A stretch of DNA of 64,000 nt from Enterobacillus tribolii (GTDB lineage: Bacteria > Pseudomonadota > Gammaproteobacteria > Enterobacterales > Enterobacteriaceae), in NCBI RefSeq assembly GCF_003363015.1, contig NZ_QRAP01000003.1, positions 310,001-374,000 on the forward strand, written 5' to 3'. The notes beneath the pieces are model-generated. The model worked only from the letters and a program-made list of their open reading frames with translations. It was not told the DNA's origin and did not search any database. Numbering within the stretch: the stretch's first letter is position 1; the number at the start of each line of letters is the position of its first letter. Shown in pieces: positions 16,954 through 26,642 of this stretch. Both the position numbers and the translations under genes were made by a program.

Positions 16954-19203
16954 TTACGCCTCAAACTCCAGTTTTCCCGGGAACGGAATCTCCCGGTACG
17001 CTTTCCCGGTCGCCTTCAGCAACGCCCCCGCCAGCGCCGGCGCTACCACCGCCGTTGCGGTTTCGCCACAGCCCTGGGGCGGGCGGTCGCTTTCCACGAA
17101 CACCACCTCGACCTCCGGCATTTCGTCCAGCCGCAGCATGCCGTAAACGTCGAAGTTGCCTTCCACCACGTGACCCTCTTTAAAATGCAGCTGGCTGTGC
17201 AGCGCGCCGCTCAGCGCAAAGCCGATCCCGCCTTCCGTGTTCAGGCGCACCAGGTTCGGGTTCACCACCTTGCCGCAGTCAATGCCGCACACTGCGCGCG
17301 TGACGCGGAACGTGTCGCCGGTCACTTCGATTTCAATCACCAGCGCCATGTAGGTGGTAAACGCATCATCACGCCCGATCCAGATATTCACCGCCATTCC
17401 CCGGTAATGGTTCGCCGGCAGCGGTTCGGACCAACGCGCCGCTTTCGCCGTCGCGTCCAGCACCCTCACCATTTCCGGCGTGTCTTTCATCAGGTTGCGA
17501 CGGTATTCCCAGGCGTCGATCCCGGCTTTATGACTGAGTTCGTTAATAAAACTTTCCATACAGAACAGGCTGGCTACGCTGCCGACACCGCGCAGGAAGC
17601 TCAGGGAAAGCGGCTGTACGACATCGCCGCACTCCACCTTCAGCGCCGGCACTTCATAGCGCGTGTTGTAAACGCACTCGGCCATGGTTTCATCCCAGCC
17701 GCCGTTTTTCTCCACCCGTTCCGGGCGCATCTGGCTGAACAACCCCTGGCCGGCATAACGCGCCCAGAGCGCCTGTGGATAGCCGTCATCGCCCAGCACC
17801 GCCCGGTAGTGCCCCATCTCGCCGGGGCGGTAATATTCGTGCTGGATATCGATTTCGCGCGGATAAATCACCTTTACCGGCTTACCGGTCGCCTTAGAGG
17901 CCAGCGCGGCATGCATTACCGGATCAGGCAGGTACTTACGCCCGAAGCTGCCGCCCAGGAACGTGGTGTGAACGATGACGTCCTCCGGCTTGCGTTTGAA
18001 CATCGCCCCCAGCACCACGCGCACCAGATCCTGCCCCTGGAACGGCCCCCAGGCGGTAATCTTGTCGTCCTCCACGAAACAGGTGCCGTTGCAGGGCTCC
18101 ATGGTGGCGTGGGCGAGGTAGCCGATTTTGTACGTCGCGTCATGGTAAGCCGGTGTTTCCTTACCGGCCTGAATCAGCGCAGGCGCATCGCCGCGCGTGG
18201 TGGCCGTCACCATGTCGCCGTCGGTCAGCATGGCCCGGTTGTCATTGTCGATCGACGCCGTGGAGAAGGTATCCTTCGGCCCTTTCTGAAACTCAACGTC
18301 CAGCAGGTCGGCAGCTTTTTTCGCCTGCCAATAATGGTGCGCCACCACGATAACGGTATTGGGCGACATGTCATGATCGTGCTTCATCATGTTCAGCATC
18401 GACCACTGGCGGGTTATCACCAGATCCACGATACCGGGCAACGCGCGGATCTGCGCTTCGTTACGGATGCGGATCACCTTGCCATTCTGACACGGCACCA
18501 TCCAGGGCACGCCGATGAGCATGTCAGGTACGGTAACGTCAATGCCGAAAATAGCCCGGCCATCCACCTTCAGCGGCGTATCGATACGCGCCACTTCCGC
18601 GCCGATTAAGCCTTGTTTCTTCTCCTCCGCTGCCGTTTTCAGCACCGGAGATAAGGAAAGCGGGATTTGCTTCGCGTAATGCAGCAGCTCATGGTAGGCC
18701 AGCTTTTTCCCCGTCTGGCTGTCAATGACGAAGCCGCGCTCAGTGGTGCAGCGCGCCAGCGGGATATCCCACTCCGCTGCTGCGGCCTGAAGGAAAAAGA
18801 CCCTGGCCTGCGCCCCGGCCAGCCGGGTACGTTCGTAAAACTTGGTCATGGAGGTCGATGCCGCTACGAACTGGGCGAAGTCCTCGCCGCCGGCAACCTG
18901 ACGGTAGGCGTCGCGGCCGGTCACGAATTTCACGCTGACCTTTTCCCAGTCCGCATCCATCTCTGCGGCGACCACTTCGGCCAGACCGGTATAAATGCCC
19001 TGCCCAACCTCGCATTGCGACACGCCGATAACGATGTCCCCCTGCGGGCCGATCCAAATCCAGTCGTTCAGCTCATACTGATCGTCCGGCGGGGTAAATG
19101 ACTGCGACACAATCGCCGCGTAGCTTTTCGACGCCAGCGGCAGCAGCAGGGAAACCACCGCCACGGCGCTGCCCTGTAAAAAACGTCTTCTGGAAAGCGG
19201 CAT
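16954..19203 (-). CDS. Tat-exported molybdopterin-binding hydroxylase subunit (IorB-like)
   Basis: Large subunit (749 residues) of a xanthine-oxidase-family molybdenum hydroxylase. It starts with a twin-arginine signal (SRRRFLQGSA, hydrophobic stretch, cleavage expected after SKSYA), so the mature enzyme should be periplasmic. Cofactor-binding motifs include GVSQCEVGQGIYTGLAEV near 60-75, the GGSFGRK loop, and the C-terminal PPQGCGETATAVV holding the catalytic Glu. It resembles isoquinoline 1-oxidoreductase beta subunits and acetic-acid-bacterial aldehyde dehydrogenases. The downstream xdhC and upstream iron-sulfur and cytochrome genes complete the complex. The substrate is unknown, an aldehyde or N-heterocycle being typical. 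Confidence 0.9.
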   Translation of the reverse strand: MPLSRRRFLQGSAVAVVSLLLPLASKSYAAIVSQSFTPPDDQYELNDWIWIGPQGDIVIGVSQCEVGQGIYTGLAEVVAAEMDADWEKVSVKFVTGRDAYRQVAGGEDFAQFVAASTSMTKFYERTRLAGAQARVFFLQAAAAEWDIPLARCTTERGFVIDSQTGKKLAYHELLHYAKQIPLSLSPVLKTAAEEKKQGLIGAEVARIDTPLKVDGRAIFGIDVTVPDMLIGVPWMVPCQNGKVIRIRNEAQIRALPGIVDLVITRQWSMLNMMKHDHDMSPNTVIVVAHHYWQAKKAADLLDVEFQKGPKDTFSTASIDNDNRAMLTDGDMVTATTRGDAPALIQAGKETPAYHDATYKIGYLAHATMEPCNGTCFVEDDKITAWGPFQGQDLVRVVLGAMFKRKPEDVIVHTTFLGGSFGRKYLPDPVMHAALASKATGKPVKVIYPREIDIQHEYYRPGEMGHYRAVLGDDGYPQALWARYAGQGLFSQMRPERVEKNGGWDETMAECVYNTRYEVPALKVECGDVVQPLSLSFLRGVGSVASLFCMESFINELSHKAGIDAWEYRRNLMKDTPEMVRVLDATAKAARWSEPLPANHYRGMAVNIWIGRDDAFTTYMALVIEIEVTGDTFRVTRAVCGIDCGKVVNPNLVRLNTEGGIGFALSGALHSQLHFKEGHVVEGNFDVYGMLRLDEMPEVEVVFVESDRPPQGCGETATAVVAPALAGALLKATGKAYREIPFPGKLEFEA

Positions 19204-19205
19204 GG

Positions 19206-19676
19206 TTAACTCCTCTCCTGTTCCGGCGTCATCGTCTGACTGGCGCGGCGAATTGCGCCCTTAATGCGGTGATAGGTGGCACAGCGACACAGGTTGGTGA
19301 TTTGCCTGAAAATCTGCTGTTCGTCCGGGCGCGGGTTTTGCGCCAGTACGGCGCTGACCGTCATGATCATGCCTGACTGGCAGTAGCCGCACTGCGGCAC
19401 GTCCTCGTCGATCCACGCCTGCTGTACCGGATGACGGCGTTCTTCCGCCAATCCTTCAATGGTGGTGACGCTGCGCCCCTCAACCAGCTTGAGGGGGTAG
19501 CTGCACGAGCGCACCGCCTCGCCGTCGACGTGCACCGTGCAGGCTCCGCAGGCGCCGATACCGCAGCTAAACTTAGTGCCGGTAAGGCCGAAGTTTTCCC
19601 GGATAACCCAAAGCAGCGGGGTATCCGGCTCGCCGTCAAAACTGGCGGGTTTTCCGTTCAGGTTAAATTTCATCAT
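19206..19676 (-). CDS. [2Fe-2S] subunit of molybdenum hydroxylase (IorA-like)
   Basis: A 156-residue iron-sulfur subunit that passes electrons from the molybdenum site. The N-terminal plant-type ferredoxin domain carries CGIGACGAC plus a fourth Cys (VRSC). The C-terminal helical domain carries CGYCQSGM and CRCATY for the second cluster. It has no signal peptide, so it would be co-exported with the Tat-signal-bearing large subunit, which follows after 2 bases. It lies four bases after the cytochrome gene. Confidence 0.93.
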   Translation of the reverse strand: MMKFNLNGKPASFDGEPDTPLLWVIRENFGLTGTKFSCGIGACGACTVHVDGEAVRSCSYPLKLVEGRSVTTIEGLAEERRHPVQQAWIDEDVPQCGYCQSGMIMTVSAVLAQNPRPDEQQIFRQITNLCRCATYHRIKGAIRRASQTMTPEQERS

Positions 19677-19680
19677 GGCC

Positions 19681-21054
19681 TCACTTATTTCTTGCCGGGC
19701 GTTTTCTTAGCCAGAGCGCCAGTCCGCCCAGCACGATGACGATCGCAATACCGTATGCCCAGGGCAGCAGGCGGATAATCAGCGGCGCTTCCCCGCCGTT
19801 GCGCTGCGAAGCGACGAACGCTTCCGTTACGTTCAGCGCCGGATTTCCGAAGCGCTGGGCGATGTAGTTAGTTAAATCCGCAATTTGTCCGTCATTCAGC
19901 GTGTGGCGGAAGCCGGGCATCGTGATGGGCGTGAACGGGCCCTGACGGTTCACGCCGTCGAGGATGACCATCACCATGTTGTCGGCGCGCAGGCTGCCGG
20001 TGGTGCTGTTATGGGTCAGCGACGGGAAGTGATCGGCGTACGCCCCTTCGCCCTGCAGGCGGTGGCAGGTCGCGCAGGCGCTGGCATACAGCTTTTGGCC
20101 GGCATCGAGATTCGCGGCGCTCTCAGCCCGATCGCCGGGGCCGTGCTGCCAGGCGGCGCGTTCTTCCGCGGCGTTACGTACCGGTGGGATCTGGCGCAGG
20201 TAGGTCACCATGTCCTGTAAATCTTTGTCAGACATTGAGGAGAGGCTGTATTCCACGGCCTCCCCCATGCCGCCGGCCGCCGCGCCTTTGCCCTGCACGT
20301 GGCCCGTTTTGAGGTACTGGGTCAGCTCGGCGTCGCTCCAGCCGCCGAGGCCGCTGATTTTGTCCTGGGTGATGTTGGGCGCGAACCAGCCGCCGAGGCT
20401 GCCGCCGGTGAAGCGTTGATCGCTGTCTTCCGCCATCAGGAAATTACGCGGGCTGTGGCAAACGGAGCAGTGCCCCAGTACATCCACCAGGTAGTAACCA
20501 TTTTTCAGTGCGTCGCTGTTGAGCGCCGTAACGGGCTGCGGTTGCTCGCGGTAAAGCATGTTCCAGAACCACATCGTTTGGCGAACGGAGAACGGGAAAG
20601 CCAGTTTGGTTGCCGCAACCGGCTGTTCAACCGGTGCTACGCCGTTCATGAAGTAAACGTACAGCGCGTGCAGATCGGACTCAGTCATGCCGCGGTAGGC
20701 GGTGTAAGGCATGGCCGGATAAAGGTAGCTGCCGTCGCGGCGCACGCCGTCAACCAGCGCGCGTTTGAAGTCGGCTTCGCTGTATTGCCCGATGCCGTAT
20801 TTAACCGCCGGCGTAATATTGGGGCCGATGATTTCTCCCATCGGCGACGCCAACGGCAGGCCGCCGGCGTAGTCCGGCCCGCCGGCCTGAGGGCTGCGGT
20901 GGCAGGCATTACAGTCCGCCGCCGTCGCCAGGTACTCGCCCCGCAGCATCGTGGCCCGATCGACGCCCTGAGGCAGTGGGGCGCTGCTGGCCGCAAATGC
21001 GAGCAAAATCATGCTGGCAGCGACAAACGAAACAACACGGGGTGACGTTATCAT
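19681..21054 (-). CDS. membrane-anchored triheme cytochrome c
   Basis: A 457-residue periplasmic electron carrier with three CxxCH haem sites at C48-C51, C196-C199 and C327-C330. It has an N-terminal signal (cleavage expected near ASSA) and a C-terminal membrane helix at about 427-449 followed by basic residues. This is the architecture of the cytochrome subunits of periplasmic alcohol and aldehyde dehydrogenases that feed electrons to ubiquinone. It overlaps the MarR gene by 4 bases. Electrons from the molybdenum hydroxylase would pass to the respiratory chain through this protein. Confidence 0.92.
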   Translation of the reverse strand: MITSPRVVSFVAASMILLAFAASSAPLPQGVDRATMLRGEYLATAADCNACHRSPQAGGPDYAGGLPLASPMGEIIGPNITPAVKYGIGQYSEADFKRALVDGVRRDGSYLYPAMPYTAYRGMTESDLHALYVYFMNGVAPVEQPVAATKLAFPFSVRQTMWFWNMLYREQPQPVTALNSDALKNGYYLVDVLGHCSVCHSPRNFLMAEDSDQRFTGGSLGGWFAPNITQDKISGLGGWSDAELTQYLKTGHVQGKGAAAGGMGEAVEYSLSSMSDKDLQDMVTYLRQIPPVRNAAEERAAWQHGPGDRAESAANLDAGQKLYASACATCHRLQGEGAYADHFPSLTHNSTTGSLRADNMVMVILDGVNRQGPFTPITMPGFRHTLNDGQIADLTNYIAQRFGNPALNVTEAFVASQRNGGEAPLIIRLLPWAYGIAIVIVLGGLALWLRKRPARNK

Positions 21055-21554
21055 TTTATGTCTCCGCAGGTATCTTCCGACGCCGGAAGGCTTTCCGGTG
21101 TCGCATCGCCATACAGAATCTTGACGGCTTCCGTGCGAATAGCGGCCAGCGTCTCAATGAATCCGACCAGTTGCTCCTCACTCACGTTCGCCAACAGCCT
21201 GGTACGCACGCTTTGCGCGGCGATGTCCAACTGCGCCAGCACCTTGTGCCCGGCCGGCGTCATCGAAACGCCCTTGGCGCGCTTGTCTTCGATATCCACG
21301 CTTTTGGTGATGAGGTCGTTCTCTTCAAGAAATTTGAGCGCGCGGGAAATAGTGGAAACTTCGCTGTGGAGGTGGCTGACGATCATCTTCAGGTTGCAGC
21401 CGTCCCCTAATTCCGCGATGGCGCTGAGCGCCAGCCAGTGCGGACGGTTGAGGTACGTAAACGGAACCGACTTTTCCATGGCCGCTTGCCACAGGCGGTT
21501 GGTGACGTCCAGGTGAATGCCGAGCGGGCAGGGGCGGTTGGTGGGTTTCGTCAT
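21051..21554 (-). CDS. MarR-family transcriptional regulator
   Basis: A 167-residue winged helix-turn-helix regulator with the MarR core (LNRPHWLALSAIAELGDGCNLKMIVSHLHSEVSTISRALKFLEENDLI, then wing DIEDKRAKGVSMTPAGH). It is the first gene of the cytochrome/molybdenum-hydroxylase operon. A near-perfect dyad just upstream of its start suggests autoregulation of the whole unit, relieved by a ligand such as the substrate aldehyde or acid. The dyad is seen; the ligand is speculative. Confidence 0.9.
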   Translation of the reverse strand: MTKPTNRPCPLGIHLDVTNRLWQAAMEKSVPFTYLNRPHWLALSAIAELGDGCNLKMIVSHLHSEVSTISRALKFLEENDLITKSVDIEDKRAKGVSMTPAGHKVLAQLDIAAQSVRTRLLANVSEEQLVGFIETLAAIRTEAVKILYGDATPESLPASEDTCGDIK

Positions 21555-21565
21555 GGCGAGGTCCT

Positions 21566-21591
21566 AATTTATTTGCATTTGCAAACAAATT
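21566..21591. promoter_or_regulatory. candidate MarR operator
   Basis: Inverted repeat with arms AATTTATTTGC (21566-21576) and GCAAACAAATT (21581-21591), matching at 10 of 11 positions around a 4-base centre. It lies 12 bases upstream of the MarR start, where a repressor would block the operon promoter. Assignment to this regulator is by position. Confidence 0.6.
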
Positions 21592-21768
21592 AGATCTTGG
21601 AAAACATTTTTGCAACAAAACTTAAACAACATTATGAGGCGGATCAAAGATTCTGAGATGAACGAAGATCCATTTACCTACAATCTGAGAAGACGTTTGC
21701 ATTCTGGGAGGCATTCATTCCTAATGACCAAATACTGTTACGTGTTTATCTAATTAGGTGAAAACGTT

Positions 21769-22695
21769 ATGCCACTTTTATCACTCCCTCGCTTACACCT
21801 TGCCGCCCTCCGTTGGTTTGAAGATCGAAGTGGTCAAGCCGTGACATACGATGAACTGACAAACGATCGCACACCTTGCCTCCTAACAACGCGCGCCAAG
21901 GGAATTTATAAGCCGAAAGGCGCCGACTATGCGCTTTCTATACGACAAGGACTGAATAGTAAGTACAGCGATAAAGAACCTGTTTATCAACAGGATGGCA
22001 GTTGGACATATTTATACGCGCAAGAAGAATCCGCCACTAAACCTGCTGAACAATTATCAGGCAACCGTAGCTTGCAGAAGTGCATGCTCGATGACGTACC
22101 TATCGCCGTATTACATCAGCTCAGCCCTAAGCCCCATGTAAGCTATCGGGTAATGGGATTAGCGTATGTCACGGATTGGAAAGACGGATTTTTCACGTTG
22201 AAAAGCACCACGCTGCCATTAACAGACGAACCTGATGAAGAGGACGTCAGCAGAGAAACCCCGCCTCCGCTTGCAGAATTTGATCCGGCCCGCATCGCAG
22301 ATGAAAGGAAAAAAGCCTTACGCAGTATAGCCGTGCGTCAAGGACAATCCGCTTTTCGTAGCGGCTTGCTCTTGGCTTACCAGGGAAAATGCGCCATTTC
22401 AGGCTGCAGCATTAAAGCCGTGTTGGAAGCCGCGCACATCACCCCTTTCCGAGGCCCAACTACAAACGCCATCGACAATGGGCTGTTACTACGCAGCGAT
22501 CTCCATACCTTATGGGATCAAGGGTTACTCCATTTGGATGAAGAACTGCGCGTACAGCTGCACCCCACATTAAAAAATAGCGAATATCAGGTACTTGCAA
22601 ACAGGCCTCTCGCCCCCACGCTCAGTCCTTCTTCAGCCCCTTCGCTGAAAGCGATTCTGGCTCATCGAGAGTGGTGCTTGAACAAAGACCGTTAA
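21769..22695 (+). CDS. HNH endonuclease with probable SRA-like modified-DNA sensor domain
   Basis: A 308-residue protein. The C-terminal half has an HNH nuclease: paired Cys208/Cys213 (CAISGC), AAH223ITPFRG, N237-GLLLRSDL-H246-TLWDQG. The N-terminal part (about 40-140; RAKGIYKPKGADYALSIRQGL, DGSWTYLYAQE, VPIAVLHQLSPKPHVSYRVMGLAYVTDW) resembles, from memory, the SRA-like domain of ScoMcrA-type type IV restriction enzymes that bind methylated or phosphorothioated DNA. No methylase is nearby, as expected for a type IV enzyme. It stands alone upstream of gmk, and its codon use is less GC-rich than its neighbours. Defence against modified phage DNA is inferred. Confidence 0.8.
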   Translation: MPLLSLPRLHLAALRWFEDRSGQAVTYDELTNDRTPCLLTTRAKGIYKPKGADYALSIRQGLNSKYSDKEPVYQQDGSWTYLYAQEESATKPAEQLSGNRSLQKCMLDDVPIAVLHQLSPKPHVSYRVMGLAYVTDWKDGFFTLKSTTLPLTDEPDEEDVSRETPPPLAEFDPARIADERKKALRSIAVRQGQSAFRSGLLLAYQGKCAISGCSIKAVLEAAHITPFRGPTTNAIDNGLLLRSDLHTLWDQGLLHLDEELRVQLHPTLKNSEYQVLANRPLAPTLSPSSAPSLKAILAHREWCLNKDR

Positions 22696-22743
22696 TGAGG
22701 AAAGACACCACGTACTGCATCCACCCCCAATGCCGTGTATACT

Positions 22744-22768
22744 ACGGAATACGCAGGGTATATTCCGT
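22744..22768. repeat. inverted repeat upstream of gmk
   Basis: Perfect 8-bp arms ACGGAATA (22744-22751) and TATTCCGT (22761-22768) lie in the 170-base gap between the HNH gene and gmk. No T run follows, so it is either a factor-binding dyad or an mRNA stem-loop at the end of the HNH transcript. Confidence 0.4.
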
Positions 22769-22835
22769 CATCCCCCATGCGCGTTCGCCGCAGCGCGCAA
22801 AGATAACGCAGACCCTCTGCTATTTTTGTCCCTAA

Positions 22836-23489
<654 letters not shown>

Positions 23490-23543
23490 CTTCAGTTTCA
23501 GTATCATGCCCAGTCATTTCTTCATCTGTGGAGTAGCACACTT

Positions 23544-23819
23544 ATGGCACGCGTAACTGTTCAAGACGCTGTAGAGAAAATTGGTAACCGTTTTGACCTG
23601 GTATTGGTCGCTGCCCGCCGCGCACGTCAGATGCAGGCCGGCGGTAAAGAACCGTTGGTTCCGGAAGAAAACGATAAGTACACCGTTATCGCCCTGCGTG
23701 AAATCGAAGAAGGTCTGATCAACAACCAGATCCTCGACGTGCGTGAACGTCAGGAACAACAGGAGCAGGAAGCCGCGGAACTGCAGGCGGTAACTGCGAT
23801 CGCTGAAGGTCGTCGTTAA
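23544..23819 (+). CDS. rpoZ: RNA polymerase omega subunit
   Basis: The 91-residue omega subunit helps fold and stabilise the beta-prime subunit and takes part in ppGpp binding. The N-terminal [34 protein letters not shown] is near-identical to the enteric consensus. It lies 54 bases after gmk and 18 bases before spoT, so it is co-transcribed with the ppGpp synthetase/hydrolase. Confidence 0.98.
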   Translation: MARVTVQDAVEKIGNRFDLVLVAARRARQMQAGGKEPLVPEENDKYTVIALREIEEGLINNQILDVRERQEQQEQEAAELQAVTAIAEGRR

Positions 23820-23837
23820 TTCTCGCAAGGGCTGCCT

Positions 23838-25937
23838 TTGTACCTGTTTGAAAGCCTGAATCTGCTGATTCAGAAATACCTGCCTGAAGAGCAGATCAAA
23901 CGCCTGAAACAGGCTTACCTCGTCGCGCGCGATGCGCACGAGGGGCAGACACGCTCCAGCGGCGAGCCTTATATCACCCATCCGGTCGCCGTCGCCTGCA
24001 TTCTGGCGGAAATGCGGCTGGATTACGAAACCCTGATGGCGGCTCTGTTGCACGACGTCATCGAGGATACGCCCGCCACGTATCAGGATATGGAACAACT
24101 GTTCGGCAAGAGCGTCGCCGAACTGGTTGAAGGCGTGTCCAAGCTGGACAAGCTGAAATTCCGCGATAAAAAAGAGGCGCAGGCGGAAAACTTCCGCAAG
24201 ATGATCATGGCGATGGTGCAGGACATCCGCGTCGTTCTGATCAAGCTCGCCGACCGCACCCACAACATGCGCACCCTTGGGTCGCTGCGCCCGGACAAAC
24301 GCCGCCGTATTGCGCGTGAAACGCTGGAAATCTACAGCCCGCTGGCGCACCGTCTGGGTATTCACCACCTGAAAACCGAGCTGGAAGAGCTGGGCTTCGA
24401 AGCCCTGTATCCCAACCGCTACCGGGTGATCAAAGAAGTGGTGAAAGCCGCGCGCGGCAACCGTAAGGAGATGATTCAGAAGATCCTCTCCGAAATCGAA
24501 GGCCGCCTGACGGAAGCCGGCATCGTCTGCCGGGTGAACGGTCGCGAAAAACATCTGTACTCGATCTACCGCAAAATGCACCTGAAAGAGCAGCGTTTTC
24601 ACTCGATCATGGACATTTATGCCTTCCGCGTCATCGTGAAAGACGTGGACACCTGCTACCGCGTGCTCGGCCAGGCGCACAGCCTGTATAAGCCGCGCCC
24701 CGGTCGGGTGAAAGATTACATCGCCATTCCCAAGGCCAACGGCTACCAGTCGCTGCACACTTCGTTAATCGGCCCGCACGGCGTGCCGGTGGAAGTGCAG
24801 ATCCGTACCGAAGATATGGACCAGATGGCCGAAATGGGCGTTGCCGCGCACTGGGCCTATAAAGAAGGCGAATCCAGCACCACCGCGCAAATCCGCGCCC
24901 AGCGCTGGATGCAAAGCCTGCTGGAGCTGCAGCAAAGCGCGGGCAGCTCGTTTGAATTTATCGAGAGCGTCAAATCCGATCTGTTCCCGGATGAGATTTA
25001 CGTTTTCACTCCGGAAGGGCGCATCGTCGAACTGCCGGCCGGCGCCACGCCGGTCGATTTCGCCTATGCGGTGCACACCGACATCGGCCACGCCTGCGTC
25101 GGCGCACGCGTTGACCGCCAGCCCTTCCCGCTTTCTCAGTCGCTGAGCAGCGGCCAGACGGTGGAGATCATCACCGCGCCGGGCGCACGGCCTAACGCCG
25201 CCTGGCTGAACTTCGTCGTCAGTTCCAAAGCCCGCGCCAAAATCCGCCAGATGCTGAAGAACCTCAAGCGCGATGACTCCATCAGCCTCGGTCGTCGCCT
25301 GTTGAATCACGCCCTGGGTAACGGCCTCAAGCTGAAGGATATTCCCGAAGCGAACATTCAGCGCGAGCTGGAGCGTATGAAGCTGCATGCCATGGACGAC
25401 CTGCTGGCGGAAATCGGCCTGGGCAACGCCATGAGCGTGGTGGTAGCGAAAAACCTGCTGGACGACGGCCAGTCAATCACCGCCGGCGGCATGCGCAAGC
25501 TGCCGATCAAAGGCGCTGACGGCGTGCTGCTGACCTTCGCGAAATGCTGCCGCCCGATTCCCGGCGATCCGATCATCGCCCACGTCAGCCCGGGCAAAGG
25601 GCTGGTGATCCACCATGAGTCCTGCCGCAACATCCGCGGCTACCAGAAAGAGCCGGAAAAATTCATGGCCGTGGAATGGGACACCAACCCGGATCAGGAA
25701 TTCATCGCCGAAATCAAAGTGGACATGTTCAACCATCAGGGCGCGCTGGCGAACCTGACGGCCGCCATCAATACCTGTGCGTCCAACATTCAGAGCATGA
25801 ACACCGAAGAGAAGGACGGCCGCGTATACAGCGCGTTTATCCGCCTGACCACACACGATCGCGTCCATTTGGCGAATATCATGCGTAAAATCCGTATTAT
25901 GCCGGATGTGATTAAAGTCACCCGTAACCGTAACTGA
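23838..25937 (+). CDS. spoT: bifunctional (p)ppGpp synthetase/hydrolase SpoT
   Basis: Controls the stringent-response alarmone ppGpp, mainly by Mn-dependent hydrolysis, with weak synthesis. The 699 residues hold an HD hydrolase domain (HDVIEDTPATYQ near 72), the synthetase domain (about 200-320), TGS (about 385-450), a zinc-finger-like region around FAKCCRPIPGD and a C-terminal ACT domain. The start codon is TTG, as in E. coli spoT, giving the expected N-terminus YLFESLNLLIQKYLPEEQI. It is in the rpoZ operon. Confidence 0.98.
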   Translation: MYLFESLNLLIQKYLPEEQIKRLKQAYLVARDAHEGQTRSSGEPYITHPVAVACILAEMRLDYETLMAALLHDVIEDTPATYQDMEQLFGKSVAELVEGVSKLDKLKFRDKKEAQAENFRKMIMAMVQDIRVVLIKLADRTHNMRTLGSLRPDKRRRIARETLEIYSPLAHRLGIHHLKTELEELGFEALYPNRYRVIKEVVKAARGNRKEMIQKILSEIEGRLTEAGIVCRVNGREKHLYSIYRKMHLKEQRFHSIMDIYAFRVIVKDVDTCYRVLGQAHSLYKPRPGRVKDYIAIPKANGYQSLHTSLIGPHGVPVEVQIRTEDMDQMAEMGVAAHWAYKEGESSTTAQIRAQRWMQSLLELQQSAGSSFEFIESVKSDLFPDEIYVFTPEGRIVELPAGATPVDFAYAVHTDIGHACVGARVDRQPFPLSQSLSSGQTVEIITAPGARPNAAWLNFVVSSKARAKIRQMLKNLKRDDSISLGRRLLNHALGNGLKLKDIPEANIQRELERMKLHAMDDLLAEIGLGNAMSVVVAKNLLDDGQSITAGGMRKLPIKGADGVLLTFAKCCRPIPGDPIIAHVSPGKGLVIHHESCRNIRGYQKEPEKFMAVEWDTNPDQEFIAEIKVDMFNHQGALANLTAAINTCASNIQSMNTEEKDGRVYSAFIRLTTHDRVHLANIMRKIRIMPDVIKVTRNRN

Positions 25938-25946
25938 TTAGCCATT

Positions 25947-26642
25947 ATGACACCTCAACGCTACGCGCGGATTTGTCAGATGCTGGCGGCCAGGCAGCCG
26001 GATCTCACCGTCTGCATGGAGCAGGTTCACAAACCGCATAACGTTTCCGCCATCATCCGCACCGCCGACGCCGTAGGCGTCCATCAGGTCCACGCCGTTT
26101 GGCCGGGCAAAAAAATGCGTACCCTGGTTTCCACCGCCGCTGGCAGCAACAGCTGGGTACAGGTAAAAACGCACCCTGATATCGCATCCGCCGCTGCGGA
26201 TCTGAAGGCGCAGGGCATGCAAATCCTGGCGACCAACCTCTCCGGCAGCGCCATCGATTTCCGCGAAGTGGATTACACCCGCCCGACCTGCATCCTGATG
26301 GGGCAGGAAAAAACCGGCATCACCGCCGAAGCGCTGGCGCTGGCCGATCAGGACATCATTATTCCGATGATCGGCATGGTGCAGTCGCTTAACGTCTCCG
26401 TCGCCTCGGCGCTGATCCTGTACGAAGCGCAGCGCCAGCGGCAGAACGCCGGCATGTACCGGCGCGAAAACAGCTTACTTTCCGCCGATGAGCAACAGCG
26501 CCTGCTGTGGGAAGGCGGCTATCCGGTTATGGCCAACGTCGCCAAACGCAAGAAACTGCCCCGTCCGGTCATTGACGGCCAGGGACAGATCGTTGCCGAT
26601 GCCGCGTGGTGGGCGGCGATGCAAGCCACGGAGATCCGGTAA
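25947..26642 (+). CDS. trmH: tRNA (guanosine(18)-2'-O)-methyltransferase
   Basis: SPOUT-family enzyme that methylates the ribose of G18 in the tRNA D-loop. The 231-residue protein has the SAM-knot motifs PHNVSAIIRTADAVGVHQVHAVWP, LMGQEKTGI and IPMIGMVQSLNVSVASALILYEAQRQR. It follows spoT by 9 bases, and its stop overlaps the recG start (TAATG), so translation is coupled. Confidence 0.97.
   Translation: MTPQRYARICQMLAARQPDLTVCMEQVHKPHNVSAIIRTADAVGVHQVHAVWPGKKMRTLVSTAAGSNSWVQVKTHPDIASAAADLKAQGMQILATNLSGSAIDFREVDYTRPTCILMGQEKTGITAEALALADQDIIIPMIGMVQSLNVSVASALILYEAQRQRQNAGMYRRENSLLSADEQQRLLWEGGYPVMANVAKRKKLPRPVIDGQGQIVADAAWWAAMQATEIR

Noticed and set aside
24765-25388. Long minus-strand open frames inside spoT, and similar ones inside glyS, rph, the molybdenum subunit and yidJ
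   Set aside because: They lie fully opposite well-conserved genes, have Arg/His/Gln-rich compositions typical of antisense GC-rich frames, and lack family motifs.
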